Below the pieces are notes generated by a model that was not told the origin of the DNA, did not search any database, and saw nothing but the letters and a program-made list of their open reading frames with translations. A program made the position numbers and the translations under genes. From assembly GCA_038501625.1 (NCBI GenBank), contig JAZAYU010000201.1, positions 124,001-188,000 of the forward strand: 64,000 nt of DNA, written 5' to 3'. The DNA is from Corbicula japonica (taxonomy: Eukaryota > Mollusca > Bivalvia > Venerida > Cyrenidae). Positions 1-12,334 of the stretch are shown here, one piece after another. Positions within the stretch are counted from its first letter, which is position 1, and every line of letters begins with the position of its first letter.

Positions 1-3000
1 ACTGGTTTTGAATGTCGAACGTCGAACTGCATTTTGAATGTCGAACGTCGAACTGGTTTTGAATGTCGAACGTCGAACTGCATTTTGAATGTCGAACGTC
101 GAACTGGTTTTGAATGTCGAACGTCGAACTGCATTTTGAATGTCGAACGTCGAACTGGTTTTGAATGTCGAACGTCGAACTGCATTTTGAATGTCGAACG
201 TCGAACTGGTTTTGAATGTCGAACGTCGAACTGCGAACGTCGAACTGCATTTTGAATGTCGAACGTCGAACTGGTTTTGAATGTCGAACGTCGAACTGCA
301 TTTTGAATGTCGAACGTCGAACTGGTTTTGAATGTCGAACGTCGAACTGCATTTTGAATGTCGAACGTCGAACTGGTTTTGAATGTCGAACGTCGAACTG
401 CATTTTGAATGTCGAACGTCGAACTGGTTTTGAATGTCGAACGTCGAACTGCATTTTGAATGTCGAACGTCGAACTGGTTTTTAATGTCGAACGTCGAGC
501 TGCATTTTGAATGTCGAACGTCGAACTGGTTTTAAATGTCGAACGTCGAACTGCATTTTGAATGTCGAACGTCGAACTGGTTTTGAATGTCGAACGTCGA
601 ACTGCATTTTGAATGTCGAACGTCGAACTGGTTTTGAATGTCGAACATCGAACTGCATTTTGAATGTCGAACGTCGAACTGGTTTTGAATGTCGAACGTC
701 GAACTGCATTTTGAATGTCGAACGTCGAACTGCATTTTGAATGTCGAACGTCGAACTGGTTTTGAATGTCGAACGTCGAACTGCATTTTGAATGTCGAAC
801 GTCGAACTGGTTTTGAATGTCGAACGTCGAACTGCATTTTGAATGTCGAACGTCGAACTGGTTTTGAATGTCGAACGTCGAACTGCATTTTGAATGTCGA
901 ACGTCGAACTGGTTTTGAATGTCGAACGTCGAACTGCATTTTGAATGTCGAACGTCGAACTGCATTTGGAATGTCGAACGTCGAACTGGTTTTGAATGTC
1001 GAACGTCGAACTGGTTTTGAATGTCGAACGTCGAACTGGTTTTGAATGTCGAACGTCGAACTGCATTTTGAATGTCGAGCGTCGAACTGGTTTTGAATGT
1101 CGAACGTCGAACTGCATTTTGAATGTCGAACGTCGAACTGGTTTTGAATGTCGAACGTCGAACTGCATTTTGAATGTCGAACGTCGAACTGCATTTTGAA
1201 TGTCGAACGTCGAACTGCATTTTGAATGTCGAACGTCGAACTGCATTTTGAATGTCGAACGTCGAACTGGTTTTGAATGTCGAACGTCGAACTGCATTTT
1301 GAATGTCGAACGTCGAACTGGTTTTGAATGTCGAACGTCGAACTGCATTTTGAATGTCGAACGTCGAACTTGTTTTTGAATGTCGAACGTCGAACTGCAT
1401 TTTGAATGTCGAACGTCGAACTGCATTTTGAATGTCGAACGTCGAACTGGTTTTGAATGTCGAACGTCGAACTGCATTTTGAATGTCGAACGTCGAACTG
1501 GTTTTGAATGTCGAACGTCGAACTGCATTTTGAATGTCGAACGTCGAACTGGTTTTGAATGTCGAACGTCGAACTGCATTTTGAATGTCGAACGTCGAAC
1601 TGCATTTTGAATGTCGAACGTCGAACTGGTTTTGAATGTCGAACGTCGAACTGCATTTTGAATGTCGAACGTCGAACTGCATTTTGAATGTCGAACGTCG
1701 AACTGCATATTGAATGTCGAATGTCGAACTGGTTTTGAATGTCGAACGTCGAACTGCATTTTGAATGTCGAACGTCGAACTGGTTTTGAATGTCGAACGT
1801 CGAACTGCATTTTGAATGTCGAACGTCGAACTGGTTTTGAATGTCGAACGTCGAACTGCATTTTGAACGTCGAACGTCGAACTGGTTTTGAATGTCGAAC
1901 GTCGAACTGCATTTTGAATGTCGAACGTCGAACTGGTTTTGAATGTCGAACGTCGAACTGCATTTGGAATGTCGAACGTCGAACTGGTTTTGAATGTCGA
2001 ACGTCGAACTGGTTTTGAATGTCGAACGTCGAACTGGTTTTGAATGTCGAACGTCGAACTGCATTTTGAATGTCGAGCGTCGAACTGGTTTTGAATGTCG
2101 AACGTCGAACTGCATTTTGAATGTCGAACGTCGAACTGGTTTTGAATGTCGAACGTCGAACTGCATTTTGAATGTCGAACGTCGAACTGCATTTTGAATG
2201 TCGAACGTCGAACTGCATTTTGAATGTCGAACGTCGAACTGCATTTTGAATGTCGAACGTCGAACTGGTTTTGAATGTCGAACATCGAACTGCATTTTGA
2301 ATGTCGAACGTCGAACTGGTTTTGAATGTCGAACGTCGAACTGCATTTTGAATGTCGAACGTCGAACTGGTTTTGAATGTCGAACGTCGAACTGCATTTT
2401 GAATGTCGAACGTCGAACTGCATTTTGAATGTCGAACGTCGAACTGGTTTTGAATGTCGAACGTCGAACTGCATTTTGAATGTCGAACGTCGAACTGGTT
2501 TTGAATGTCGAACGTCGAACTGCATTTTGAATGTCGAACGTCGAACTGGTTTTGAATGTCGAACGTCGAACTGGTTTTGAATGTCGAACGTCGAACTGCA
2601 TTTTGAATGTCGAACGTCGAACTGCATTTTGAATGTCGAACGTCGAACTGGTTTTGAATGTCGAACGTCGAACTGCATTTTGAATGTCGAACGTCGAACT
2701 GGTTTTGAATGTCGAACGTCGAACTGCATTTTGAATGTCGAACGTCGAACTGGTTTTGAATGTCGAACGTCGAACTGCATTTTGAACGTCGAACGTCGAA
2801 CTGGTTTTGAATGTCGAACGTCGAACTGCATTTTGAATGTCGAACGTCGAACTGGTTTTGAATGTCGAACGTCGAACTGCATTTTGAATGTCGAACGTCG
2901 AACTGGTTTTGAATGTCGAACGTCGAACTGCATTTTGAATGTCGAACGTCGAACTGGTTTTGAATGTCGAACGTCGAACTGGTTTTGAATGTCGAACGTC

Positions 3001-4138
3001 GAACTGCATTTTGAATGTCGAACGTCGAACTGGTTTTGAATGTCGAACGTCGAACTGCATTTTGAATGTCGAACGTCGAACTGCATTTGGAATGTCGAAC
3101 GTCGAACTGGTTTTGAATGTCGAACGTCGAACTGGTTTTGAATGTCGAACGTCGAACTGCATTTTGAATGTCGAGCGTCGAACTGGTTTTGAATGTCGAA
3201 CGTCGAACTGCATTTTGAATGTCGAACGTCGAACTGCATATTGAATGTCGAATGTCGAACTGGTTTTGAATGTCGAACGTCGAACTGCATTTTGAATGTC
3301 GAACGTCGAACTGGTTTTGAATGTCGAACGTCGAACTGCATTTTGAATGTCGAACGTCGAACTGGTTTTGAATGTCGAACGTCGAACTGCATTTTGAACG
3401 TCGAACGTCGAACTGGTTTTGAATGTCGAACGTCGAACTGCATTTTGAATGTCGAACGTCGAACTGGTTTTGAATGTCGAACGTCGAACTGCATTTTGAA
3501 TGTCGAACGTCGAACTGGTTTTGAATGTCGAACGTCGAACTGCATTTTGAATGTCGAACGTCGAACTGCATTTTGAATGTCGAACGTCGAACTGGTTTTG
3601 AATGTCGAACGTCGAACTGCATTTTGAATGTCGAACGTCGAACTGGTTTTGAATGTCGAACGTCGAACTGCATTTTGAATGTCGAACGTCGAACTGCATT
3701 TTGAATGTCGAACGTCGAACTGGTTTTGAATGTCGAACGTCGAACTGGTTTTGAATGTCGAACGTCGAACTGCATTTTGAATGTCGAACGTCGAACTGCA
3801 TTTTGAATGTCGAACGTCGAACTGGTTTTGAATGTCGAACGTCGAACTGCATTTTGAATGTCGAACGTCGAACTGGTTTTGATTGTCGAACGTCGAACTG
3901 CATTTTGAATGTCGAACGTCGAACTGGTTTTGAATGTCGAACGTCGAACTGCATTTTGAATGTCGAACGTCGAACTGGTTTTGAATGTCGAACGTCGAAC
4001 TGCATTTTGAATTTCGAACGTCGAACTGGTTTTGAATGTCGAACGTCGAACTGCATTTTGAATGTCGAACGTCGAATTGGTTTTGAATGTCGAACGTCGA
4101 TGTGCAATTTGAATGTCGAACGTCGAACGTCGAACGTA
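1..4138. repeat. CpG-rich satellite array, 25/26-bp monomers in a 51-bp dimer
   Basis: A tandem array runs uninterrupted from the left edge of the window. Each monomer is an 8-bp spacer (TTTTGAAT) followed by two GTCGAAC heptamers and a short tail, TGG in the 25-bp type and TGCA in the 26-bp type. The two types usually alternate, giving a 51-bp dimer, but runs of one type occur (for example three 25-bp monomers in a row near 985-1060). Every monomer has three CpGs and two TCGA sites, in sharp contrast with the AT-rich DNA that follows. Because 51 bp is 17 codons and the unit has no stop in several frames, stop-free frames over 1000 codons arise on the minus strand. They are a by-product of the period, not genes. 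The array fades out at 4080-4138 through diverged monomers. The left boundary is outside the window. Confidence 0.97.
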
Positions 4139-4439
4139 GAGCCAACTTCACACACATTAAAAAAGTATTACTATGTGAAACCGTCTGTGTAAAAATTTAT
4201 TAAACTTTTGAATTCAAACATCAAGACAGATTTAATAAATCTATCAAAATTTGTTAAAGAAGTTTTATGTATAAGAAATGCACTCACAGTTGAAAATAAT
4301 TAAGTAGTTCATCCTCCGAATTCTTTCGATATAATATTTATTGTTGTTATTATAGCTTTAAGTAGATAATATGTTTTCTAATCTACATAAAAACCCATTA
4401 TTGTTGGCTATGTCATGTTGATGTTTACATATGTAGTTT

Positions 4440-4502
4440 ACGTGTTGTAGACGATGTACTTTGTACAAGTCTAAATAAACATTCGTATCGTCTTGTCTTG
4501 TC
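4440..4502 (+). mobile_element. 5'-truncated LINE 3' end with pentanucleotide tail
   Basis: A short stretch around a TACTTTGTACAAGTCTAAAT core ends in repeated CTTGT/TCTTG pentamers. The same core, in reverse orientation and also followed by a pentamer tail, ends the LINE at 34966-37790. This looks like a severely 5'-truncated copy of that family or a close relative. Confidence 0.45.
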
Positions 4503-4694
4503 TATAAAAATCGCAGAATTGTGCAGAATTAGTTTCAACGTTAGTGTATAACATAATTTTAAAATCACATTTCTTGTGTTTTGTAGTTTAAATATATTGT
4601 TTAAATGGGATATAAATTTGTTCCTACCTCTAATAATATATACATCGCTTGTGTTTTGTTTTTGACTCATTATGTTAAATTCAAGCCGTAACAT

Positions 4695-4842
4695 GGTCCC
4701 AAGATCATTAATCTAAAGCTTGAGACCAGTCTGAAATATCAAGAATTTGATTGGCTTTAATAGAGATGAGACTCCATTTCAGCCAATCAGATGCTTGGGA
4801 TTTGAGTCTGGTCGCCAAGCATAGTTTTATGATCTTGGACCC
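4695..4842. mobile_element. Foldback MITE (family A), copy 1
   Basis: Near-palindromic ~148-bp unit. Its outer ends are GGTCCCAAGATCAT and its inverse ATGATCTTGGACC. Inner arms carry GAGACCAGTCTGAAAT and the inverse ATTTGAGTCTGGTC around mirrored CCAAT motifs (GATTGGCT / AGCCAATCAG). At least thirteen related full or partial copies occur elsewhere in the window. Confidence 0.85.
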
Positions 4843-4849
4843 AGGTTTA

Positions 4850-6131
4850 CGAAGTTGAGACTTACTTATTTCAAGGCCTAAGAAACTATTAACCACGAAC
4901 CAGTGTGCAGGAGATCAAACGACGGGCCAGGGTATTTGGCGTCTCTTCTTACTCTATAATTACAGATTACCAGGGGCGTAGTTAGCCGTCTATTCAATTG
5001 GAATTATGCTAGGGCATGTCCTCACGGAAAATTCTGAAAATAATTGTGCATTTTCGTGTATTTTGGTTATTCCTAGGAGAATCATATGGATACAGCCGAC
5101 TACTCGCATGTTATCAGAAACGCGCCTGTCTACGAAACAAGCGTACAAATGAGAGGATATCCTTACATTTGCAGAGGGTGAGGCATTTACATGTATTTCT
5201 TAAAAAACAACAACATTGTAATAGATGACAATACTAGGGAAGAACTTAAAACTAAGATTGGAGACCAGTCTCAAATATCAAGCTTCTGATTGGCTGAAAT
5301 GGAGACTAGTCGGATGCTTGTGATTTGAGACAGGTCCTTAGTTTTATAATTTTGAGCCTGGAATTGATATCTTGATCCCCATCAGAAAATGTGACGTATC
5401 TTGAACATGTTTAAATCTTGTGGAGCCTGGGGATGGGACTGGGCATCTAAAATATGCACATTATTATGTATCTTGGTCTGTGTCACAGATTTAAATACAC
5501 GAACTGTTATGACAACATACCGGTTTTAAGTTTATAAAGAATAGCGTAACGCAGGGAAGGGACCTGGTTCTCCAAACTATACATGTAACCCATCCAGATC
5601 TCGTTCTGGGTAGGGGACCGGGACCCAGCCTTACTAACTTCTACTTCTATACAATTTATCAAATAAACAGTTAAAGCATCGACACAGCGGTTAGGTCAAA
5701 CGCGCTACATCCCCTTCCTCCCGACCCCCTTCAGTTTTTGCGGAAGGAATAGGCAAACCCGTCCCCGCTACCTATCTGAGCTCCCACCCCCGGCATAGAT
5801 ACCTCTGAATCCGCACTTGAACAAAGATAAAAAGTTCATTATCTGTTCTCTGCATATTGTTTTCTTTAGGACTTCGGGTATTTTGATTGACGGACAATTG
5901 AATGGGCGGGATTAGGCATTAGGACGTTACTGTATCCAATCAAGTAAAAATAAACCAAATGTTATAAGCTATAGTTCGATTTTGACCCGTGAGCTGTGAC
6001 CTTTTGGACAAGTCCATCGTTATAATCCTAAATAGGTAAAGTACGTCAATTTACAAATGTACCGTTAATTTACTTAACTTATATGACATTAAAAACACTG
6101 TTCAGGAGCAAATAGCTAGTCACCAGGTCAC
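4850..6131. other. Non-coding stretch with one MITE and an isolated TIR-like end
   Basis: No supported gene. Apart from the MITE copy at 5241-5361, the only recognisable item is CAGGGGCGTAG at 4971-4981. This resembles the terminus of the 181-bp TIR element at 33330-33510, but no partner end was found nearby. Confidence 0.5.
5241..5361. mobile_element. Foldback MITE (family A), copy 2, internally deleted
   Basis: Contains the left arm (GGAGACCAGTCTCAAATATC, TGATTGGCTGAAATGG) and a shortened right arm ending TTAGTTTTATAATTTTGAGCC. The mirrored CCAATCAG of the right arm is missing, so this copy has lost part of its centre. Confidence 0.75.
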
Positions 6132-6202
6132 GGCGAAATAGCTCAGTGGATAAGGATCTCGAGCTGTGATGCAAAACATTGCAAGTTCGAATCCAAATAT
6201 GG
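6132..6202 (+). other. tRNA-like sequence with A and B boxes
   Basis: TAGCTCAGTGG matches the Pol III A box and AGTTCGAATCC the B box, with tRNA-like spacing. The 5' GGCGAAA has no complementary 3' acceptor strand and no clear anticodon arm could be drawn. It is therefore better read as a tRNA pseudogene or tRNA-derived SINE head than as a functional tRNA. Confidence 0.5.
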
Positions 6203-7889
6203 TAACTTTTTTATTTTTGTCTTTCATTTACTTTTTTAAATATAAATTTAATTCGCATGATATTATTTAGTTAATTGTTGGTTTATCATTATTTTTTCAA
6301 AGCCCTATAAGTTCCTGTTCATTTTTAAAAATATTTTTCTTGAGCAGCTTGATGTCCCCCTTTCAGCGCTGCCCCAAAGGGGCGCTGACAGTTATGAATC
6401 CTGACTTTCTGTAATTAATTGTAGTTAATGGAACCTTCATCCTTCATAACATCCTATTCTTTTCAAAACCATTAATGTACAATTTATTCTAAGCATCGTC
6501 CGAAAACTGTATTTTGAATAAGCTTCGATCGCGACATCTTATCAACTTGAAATGAAAGCTTACTCGACATTTGCACGGTTTTATGGCATTTTTGTCGGTG
6601 TCTACATATTTGTAATGAAAAGAATGACATTAAAAATAAGATACGCTCACAGGATTCGAACTCACAACCCTTGGACACATTATCAGAAAGCAGAAGCGTT
6701 ACTGCCACGGCTATGAAACCTTTTGTTACATGTCTTTCAATTTCAACAATATAAAATATGATAGTAAAATCTAACTTCCCTTTTTTGTGGAATATTCCAA
6801 AAATCTATAAATACAAAAGTGCATTTACGGCTCAACGCGTAAAATCGGACTATAGATGTACTGTTGTATGTACAGCTGCACGTGGAAAACATGGAAAGTA
6901 TGTATACAGTATAAATTGAATAGGTTGTACCTTTCTTTTGGATTTGAGCGAATTGAACGTCTATGTGTGATGTCAATCAAATATTAAAATAACCGATTCA
7001 AATCTGGTTTCGACGTTCAACAATCAACTCATGTGTTATAATTGCTCTCATATTATCAAAAGAGGCATGGTCTGTCAAAGAATCAGTCAAATCTGCACTA
7101 ACTGTATGATTTTAAAATGTTCGCGGGCCTTGTTCGCGGGCTGTCAAAATTTGCACGAATTTTGCGCCTTTTATCGCCCGGTCGCCATTTTTGGTTTCGG
7201 TTGTTAAGGAGACAAATATTTCCAGTAAACAATAAATATTTTGTCGAACTGAAAAAAGAAAACGAACATGTGATGTTAATATGATTAAACCGAAGAAACA
7301 GGAAGCTTTGCAACCATTATTTAACACGGAAACGCAATAACTGCGAAGATATTAGTCCTGTGCTTTGACCTGTTCGCACACTTTCATTCTCCGTAAGTTA
7401 TTATTGCATGTTTCGGTTATCTTTTTATGCATGCAGAAAATTAAATATTTAAATATATCCGTAATCACATGCATATATAATAATATCGGAAGCTTTACTG
7501 CTTAACTGATAATTTGGGAACCCCACCCGCACACTTTCGCGGACTCAGTTCCGCCAACCCATTCAAAGAACCATTTTTATTATCAATGATGTATATTTTT
7601 TCGAATTGCGAAGCAAACCAATGTACAGTCTATTGATTGATTGATAGTGATAGTCTGTGTCCGTCCGTCCGTCCGTTCGCTCGTCCGTCCGCAGGATTGG
7701 GATGGTGTGGGAATTGGTGCATGCCTCTTCCAAACCCAGAGTCGGTGTGGTTGCCTGATGAGAGAACATTTTGCAAGGATATTTAGTGTAATCAAGAAGA
7801 CACCATGCACCATCTATCCTCGCACAATGTCAGAGCTGGGGTGGGGGCTCTTTGGTCGTCGTCTCTGTATGTCGGTGCAGTTGCCTTTT
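6203..7889. other. Non-coding stretch; short (CCGT)n tract
   Basis: No supported gene. A minus-strand tRNA-like sequence lies at 6643-6716 and a short CCGT-rich tract at about 7660-7693. The rest is AT-rich and unremarkable. Confidence 0.5.
6643..6716 (-). other. tRNA-like sequence (minus strand)
   Basis: Read on the minus strand, TAGCCGTGGCAGTAACGC resembles an A box and GAGTTCGAATCC a B box. The stems do not pair convincingly, so a tRNA pseudogene or SINE head is more likely than a working tRNA. Confidence 0.35.
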
Positions 7890-8173
7890 TAAGCTCCCAC
7901 AAAGTGGATGGTGTATAGAGTTGCAGTCATCCATACTTATGTCCGTCCGTAAGTCCGTCCGTCTGTCCTCCATACATACGTCTCCCTTATCTTGTGATAT
8001 CAACTCGTGATTAACTATCGGGCGGATTTCTTTCAAATTTGCACAGATGATCAAGCAGGATGTATAGATGATCGAAAAGAAATATTTTTCTATGAGCAAT
8101 TTTAGCAGAGATATGGCCCTTTGTTACAAATGTTGTTGTAGCAGTGGGGGCAACATTCGAGGACACATTCTAG
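7890..8173 (+). mobile_element. Helentron-like non-autonomous element, short copy
   Basis: The 5' end resembles the other copies (CTCCCACAAAGTGG hairpin, then an imperfect GTCC-rich tract). One core unit contains GGCGGATTTCTTTCAAATTT and ATGGCCCTTTGTTA. The 3' end is GAGGACACATTCTAG followed by T. The hairpin just before CTAG is degraded. GCAGTGGGGGC inside the 3' end is roughly the inverse of the 5' terminus. Confidence 0.7.
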
Positions 8174-8590
8174 TTTGTATTGCTTTATCACTATGATCGA
8201 TTGCATAAGGGTGCAAAGCAATTGTTGTGGTATCGATAAAGTAAATGAAAACAGCACAAAAGCTGTTTAGTTCGTCCCCTGAAAAAAGGTTTAAATTTTG
8301 GCGCATACTGACGCGCGTCTAATTGTTTTGGTACTTGGAGATAAGCAAATTTAATAATTTTCTTATTCTTTTATTTTTTTTAATAAACCTTAGAAGCCGT
8401 AACGGTGTTGGGTGGCGCGGGTGCCTCTTACAACCTAAATCCATGACTGGTAATATGTAATATAATATCTGTCATGGATTTTTTTTTTTTTGAAAACGGC
8501 ACCTCGCAATATCCTAAGCCCGTCCCGGTCCCCTGTGACATAAACGCCCTATTTCAATATTAATTGCTGTATTAGAAATATGCGTCCGAT

Positions 8591-8747
8591 ATTATAAGAC
8601 TGAGATTGGAGACCAGTCTCAATTATCTAGCATCAGATTGGCAGAAATGGAGACAAGTAAATTAACAAGACAAGTCTCCATGTCGGCCAATCACATGCTT
8701 TAGATTTGACACTGGTCTCCATTCTCAGTTTTATAATCTTGAGCCCT
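8591..8747. mobile_element. Foldback MITE (family A), copy 3
   Basis: Full-length diverged copy: ATTATAAGACTGAGATTGG at the left and CTCAGTTTTATAATCTTGAG at the right. The inner arms GGAGACCAGTCTC / CACTGGTCTCC are recognisable. One CCAAT motif is retained in the right arm (GGCCAATCAC). Confidence 0.8.
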
Positions 8748-9350
8748 GAAACTGTTACTGTTAGAGTCTACCTAACACGCTCTAACCCCTCCCTCCTCGA
8801 CGTCGAGGAGGGAAATGGATTGGCGGGGTAGACTGTATTAATGTGAAGTGTTTTTCGGATGATAAGCGGTAAATGTTTAAATCAGTTTAGCTAAGGAAAA
8901 ATAGGGTGACTAGTTTCTTGAAAACGCTTTACTTGTGCTTACACATATTATAGATCATGTCTGTTGCCGTCGGACCTCATTCTGAACATACTAGTATTAC
9001 TTGATGATTTTCGCCAGTGAATAGTCATGTAGATTAATACGATCATGCGTGAATAAAACCTATTTCAAAGCTGTTGTTTTGTCGGTGACGGGGGAGGGTT
9101 GAGGGAAGATAAAAAAACCTGGCGAAAATTGCGAGCTTGTGTTTGGCAGTGATGTCATCATCTTTCAAAGTAGCAGGGAGTTGAATGAATCTGTGCTAAA
9201 AACAACCAAAACCACAGCTCTTCTAAAACAGTCATATGCATATGGTCACATAGTCGGATATGTAAACTTCCAAAAAGTGGGTTCGTTTGTAGCATTCTTA
9301 GGGTTGTTACACTTAATTTTCAATTTTTTCTGTCTAAACTCCACATAAAC

Positions 9351-9411
<61 letters not shown>
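9351..9411. repeat. (ATT)n microsatellite
   Basis: About 20 uninterrupted TTA/ATT trinucleotides. The poly-isoleucine frame read across it on the minus strand is an artefact. Confidence 0.97.
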
Positions 9412-9413
<2 letters not shown>

Positions 9414-9741
9414 AACAATGCAAATTTTGACATGTGCTTCCTGAATTCCAGTTCGGACCAGTTTGTTGTCTTCTGGTGCAGATGCCAAGCTTGGAAGAAG
9501 TTTTGAAGCCTCGAAAGATTTAAAACGTATAAATTTAGATTTTATTTGCATATTATTGCAAAAATAGTGCAATATGCGGAATTTTTATTGGAAAGAGATA
9601 AGCGTTGAAAATTAAATTGCTTTTAGGTCTTTTTCTTCAGGAAAAGTAACAGATATGTTTCAACCGTTTTTTGATGGGTAAAAAGTCTATACATTTTTTT
9701 TAATATAGGCGCGATCATTTTCTTGAAATTCGATCAATTAT

Positions 9742-10026
9742 TATACCCCGACAAAGTGTGAGGCATATAGAGTTGCACTCGTCCGTCCGCGTACGTCCGT
9801 GCGTCCGTACGTCCTTCCCCAAATGATGGCAAATCTTGTGATCAGCTCTACGTTAACTATCAAGCGGATTTTTTCAAACTTTCACAGATGATCAAGCAGG
9901 ATGTGTAGATATCTGATCGTAAAGAAAATATTTTTTCCTGCGACCATTTTACCAGAGTTATGAAGCTTTGTTATTACAAATTTTGTTGCAGCATTCGGGG
10001 CATAAGTGTCCGAGGACACATTCTAA
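9742..10026 (+). mobile_element. Helentron-like non-autonomous element, short copy with intact 3' hairpin
   Basis: Begins TATACCCCGACAAAGTGTGA (5' hairpin, GTCCGT tract) and ends with the perfect hairpin GTGTCCGAGGACAC followed by ATTCTAA. Just inside the 3' hairpin, CGGGGCATAA is the inverse of the 5' terminus, as expected for the asymmetric terminal inverted repeats of Helentrons. It sits between T and T. It has one core unit and no coding capacity. Confidence 0.75.
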
Positions 10027-10758
10027 TTAGTATGGAAAGCAATTGACATCACAGCACTGTTTTTTCTTTTAGGTGTCTATTTTTGGTTAATAGTGATATT
10101 TGGAACAAATAAATGGGGCACTGGTAGGCATAGTGCCACATGCCCACGTGTAGCATACACCTTTAACTTGCTTTGCAAGCACAAGCAATTTTTATCAACT
10201 TCTTAAATGATTTTAAAATTACTTGTGATATTTGCTGCTGTATTCTGCGTGATTATTTTTTTTACAAAATACCGGTAATAGTTTTTTAAGTTAATCCCCA
10301 CTTCCTAGTAGAGTATTTTTATTAATTAAAAACTAAATTCATAATCAGAATTCATGATTGCCCTCCACCACCCTGAACCATGTTTATTTCTTTCTAGTCC
10401 ACTTTCTTTTCCAAAATATATGTATCATGTATTTTAGAACTGAAGTAGGTCATAGTGGTGAATATACATATTTATTTTGATATCATAAAAAACTTAAATT
10501 TAAATGTCTTGAGTCATAAACCACATTATTTTAAACCACAGGTGTTCGGCATGTTGGACCCAGTCAAGCCCCCTTTCCCTCACACTACTACCCTCCCTTG
10601 AAGAAAAAATGGCTCTACAAAAAAATTTTTTTTGCTTGATATATATATTTTAACAAGGTAGATATCTTCACTGTTGGAAAATGCATATCCATCTCCTTTG
10701 AACCATGTAACTCTTTGAAATACTGCTCAATTGTCACAAACCATGGCTCATATTTCGT
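10027..10758. other. No feature seen
   Basis: AT-rich DNA without a supported gene, repeat unit or regulatory site. Confidence 0.5.
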
Positions 10759-11161
10759 GGAAGGCGCTGAAATATGGTAAAGTTAATACATATACACTGT
10801 ATTTCTTCGAAAAAATGCATAGTTCGTACTTACAGCCATGTCGATATATGGTTTGACTGATGTAAATTTGGCCCTTTTAGGGACCTTTTAGATTCCGTAT
10901 GTAAAGCTTCTGCCTTTCGTTGTATTGCATTAAACACCGTCAGGGTCGTATGCAAGGTTTCCTGAAAGGGGGTTCGTTTGGGGGCAGTCATGTAGGCTAG
11001 GTACATGATAGATCTAATTTTCAACTTCCTGACCAAATTCCACATGTAAATTAATTTTGCTGCCCAAAAAGGGGTTTCGAGCAACCCCAATGATCCCCTC
11101 TTTTTGTTTTATCCCACATCTCTATGTAGAACGAAGAACTTAACCATATTTCAGCGCCTCC
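10759..11161. mobile_element. Non-autonomous TIR element (~403 bp)
   Basis: The inverted termini share GGCGCTGAAATATGGT, at 10763 on the plus strand and its inverse ACCATATTTCAGCGCC at 11144-11159. The interior has no transposase. Part of the interior (GGGTTCGTTTG..., AATTTTCAA..., TCCACAT) resembles 9275-9350, so a related, decayed copy may lie there. No target-site duplication could be assigned. Confidence 0.6.
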
Positions 11162-12260
11162 GGACACTTAAGACAATATTCTTTTTGAAAGTATGTCGCA
11201 CTATGATTAGAATTTAAATTACCGAAATGGTAGACCTTAAGTATAATCATTAGCACTCGCAAGAAACATACAGATCTAGGTCTACAATTTTTAATGTGCT
11301 CAAGTCTCAGATATCTTAATGTCAGTCCTCAACGAGCTAGGGAATTTCGAAGTGGCCCGGCGGACACGGGAACCGGACAATGGCTGTGTCATACATTGCC
11401 GTTCACACATAAGTACGTGTATCTGGCAGCTTTACGCTTGTTAACATGCGTAAGATGTGCTGGCAGATTGGAATGATGTCACCAAGCGAACTTGTCATTT
11501 CCTTTCCTTAAAGAACCTGACGGGACAAATGAAATATCAGTGCACCTTAAAATATTTCTATCTGCGCTGATTTTTTTTTTCAATTGGGAAACCACGCAGG
11601 TATCTGGCAATGCAGGCTTTAACTATAAAAATGATATAGGGTTTCCACGCTCAATATGAATAAACATTTTAAACGCGTTTTAGGCAATTACAAATTCCTC
11701 ACATATTTAATAAAATGTTTGTGAATAAATTACTATTAAAGTTGTTGGACATAACGAGCCGACGGAAAACTTAAGCATGTTAGCTAAGGTTTACTTTGTT
11801 TCTGTGATCCTGCTTTCAATTGTTAATGTCTTTAACTGTTTTAAGACGAAGTAATAGTGATCAGTTGGCAGGCGGACATATATTACGAAGCTGCATGTTA
11901 TATAGCTCTGTAACGGACTCGACCGCCATTATAGCTAGTCATCTTAACAAGATGTCAGTTATAAGTTTTACTGATCTCACATGCTTTGAAATTCTCAACA
12001 ATGGAAATTGAGGATTTTACAAATATTAAGAAAAAGAAAATCCAACATTACGATTCATATATTTTGTGTGCCAGCAGGAAATCATCAAAACTTTTTGGAA
12101 GTGACATGTGTTTGTGATTCAACCTGAAGACCTAATCATTGTCTATGATTGTGCAAAATTATGCATTAAACTACATGAATAAACATTGTAATTGTTCGTA
12201 ACCGTGCAACAGATTTGTAATTTGGAAAAAATAGTTTTATCAATCGATTTAAATGTTAAC

Positions 12261-12334
12261 TCTTCAATTCAAAATTTCGGACTCGTGCCTAATTCTTCAA
12301 TTCAAAATTTTAGACTCGTGCCTAATTCTTCAAT
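12261..12334. repeat. 33-bp tandem duplication
   Basis: Two adjacent 33-bp units containing ATTCAAAATTT and GACTCGTGCCTAATTC differ at two positions. The start of a third unit follows. Confidence 0.85.

Noticed and set aside
1..4138. CRISPR-like alternation of repeat and spacer
   Set aside because: The intervening pieces are the same short spacer every time; there are no unique spacers and the host is a eukaryote.
482..4155. Minus-strand open frames of 1097 and 1207 codons, and many 60-145-codon plus-strand frames
   Set aside because: They are translations of the satellite: a 51-bp dimer equals 17 codons and lacks stops in these frames. The residue pattern simply repeats every 17 residues.
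6132..6202. Functional tRNA gene
   Set aside because: A and B boxes are present, but the acceptor stem cannot form and no anticodon arm is convincing.
7641..7892. Frame across the GTCCGT tract
   Set aside because: It is a low-complexity tract beside a Helentron-like element and is not coding.
9246..9572. 108-codon minus-strand frame rich in isoleucine
   Set aside because: It is read through the (ATT)n microsatellite.
11294..11476. Possible first exon of the GST gene
   Set aside because: The reading frame has no matching donor phase, and its sequence does not resemble the N-terminus of omega GSTs.
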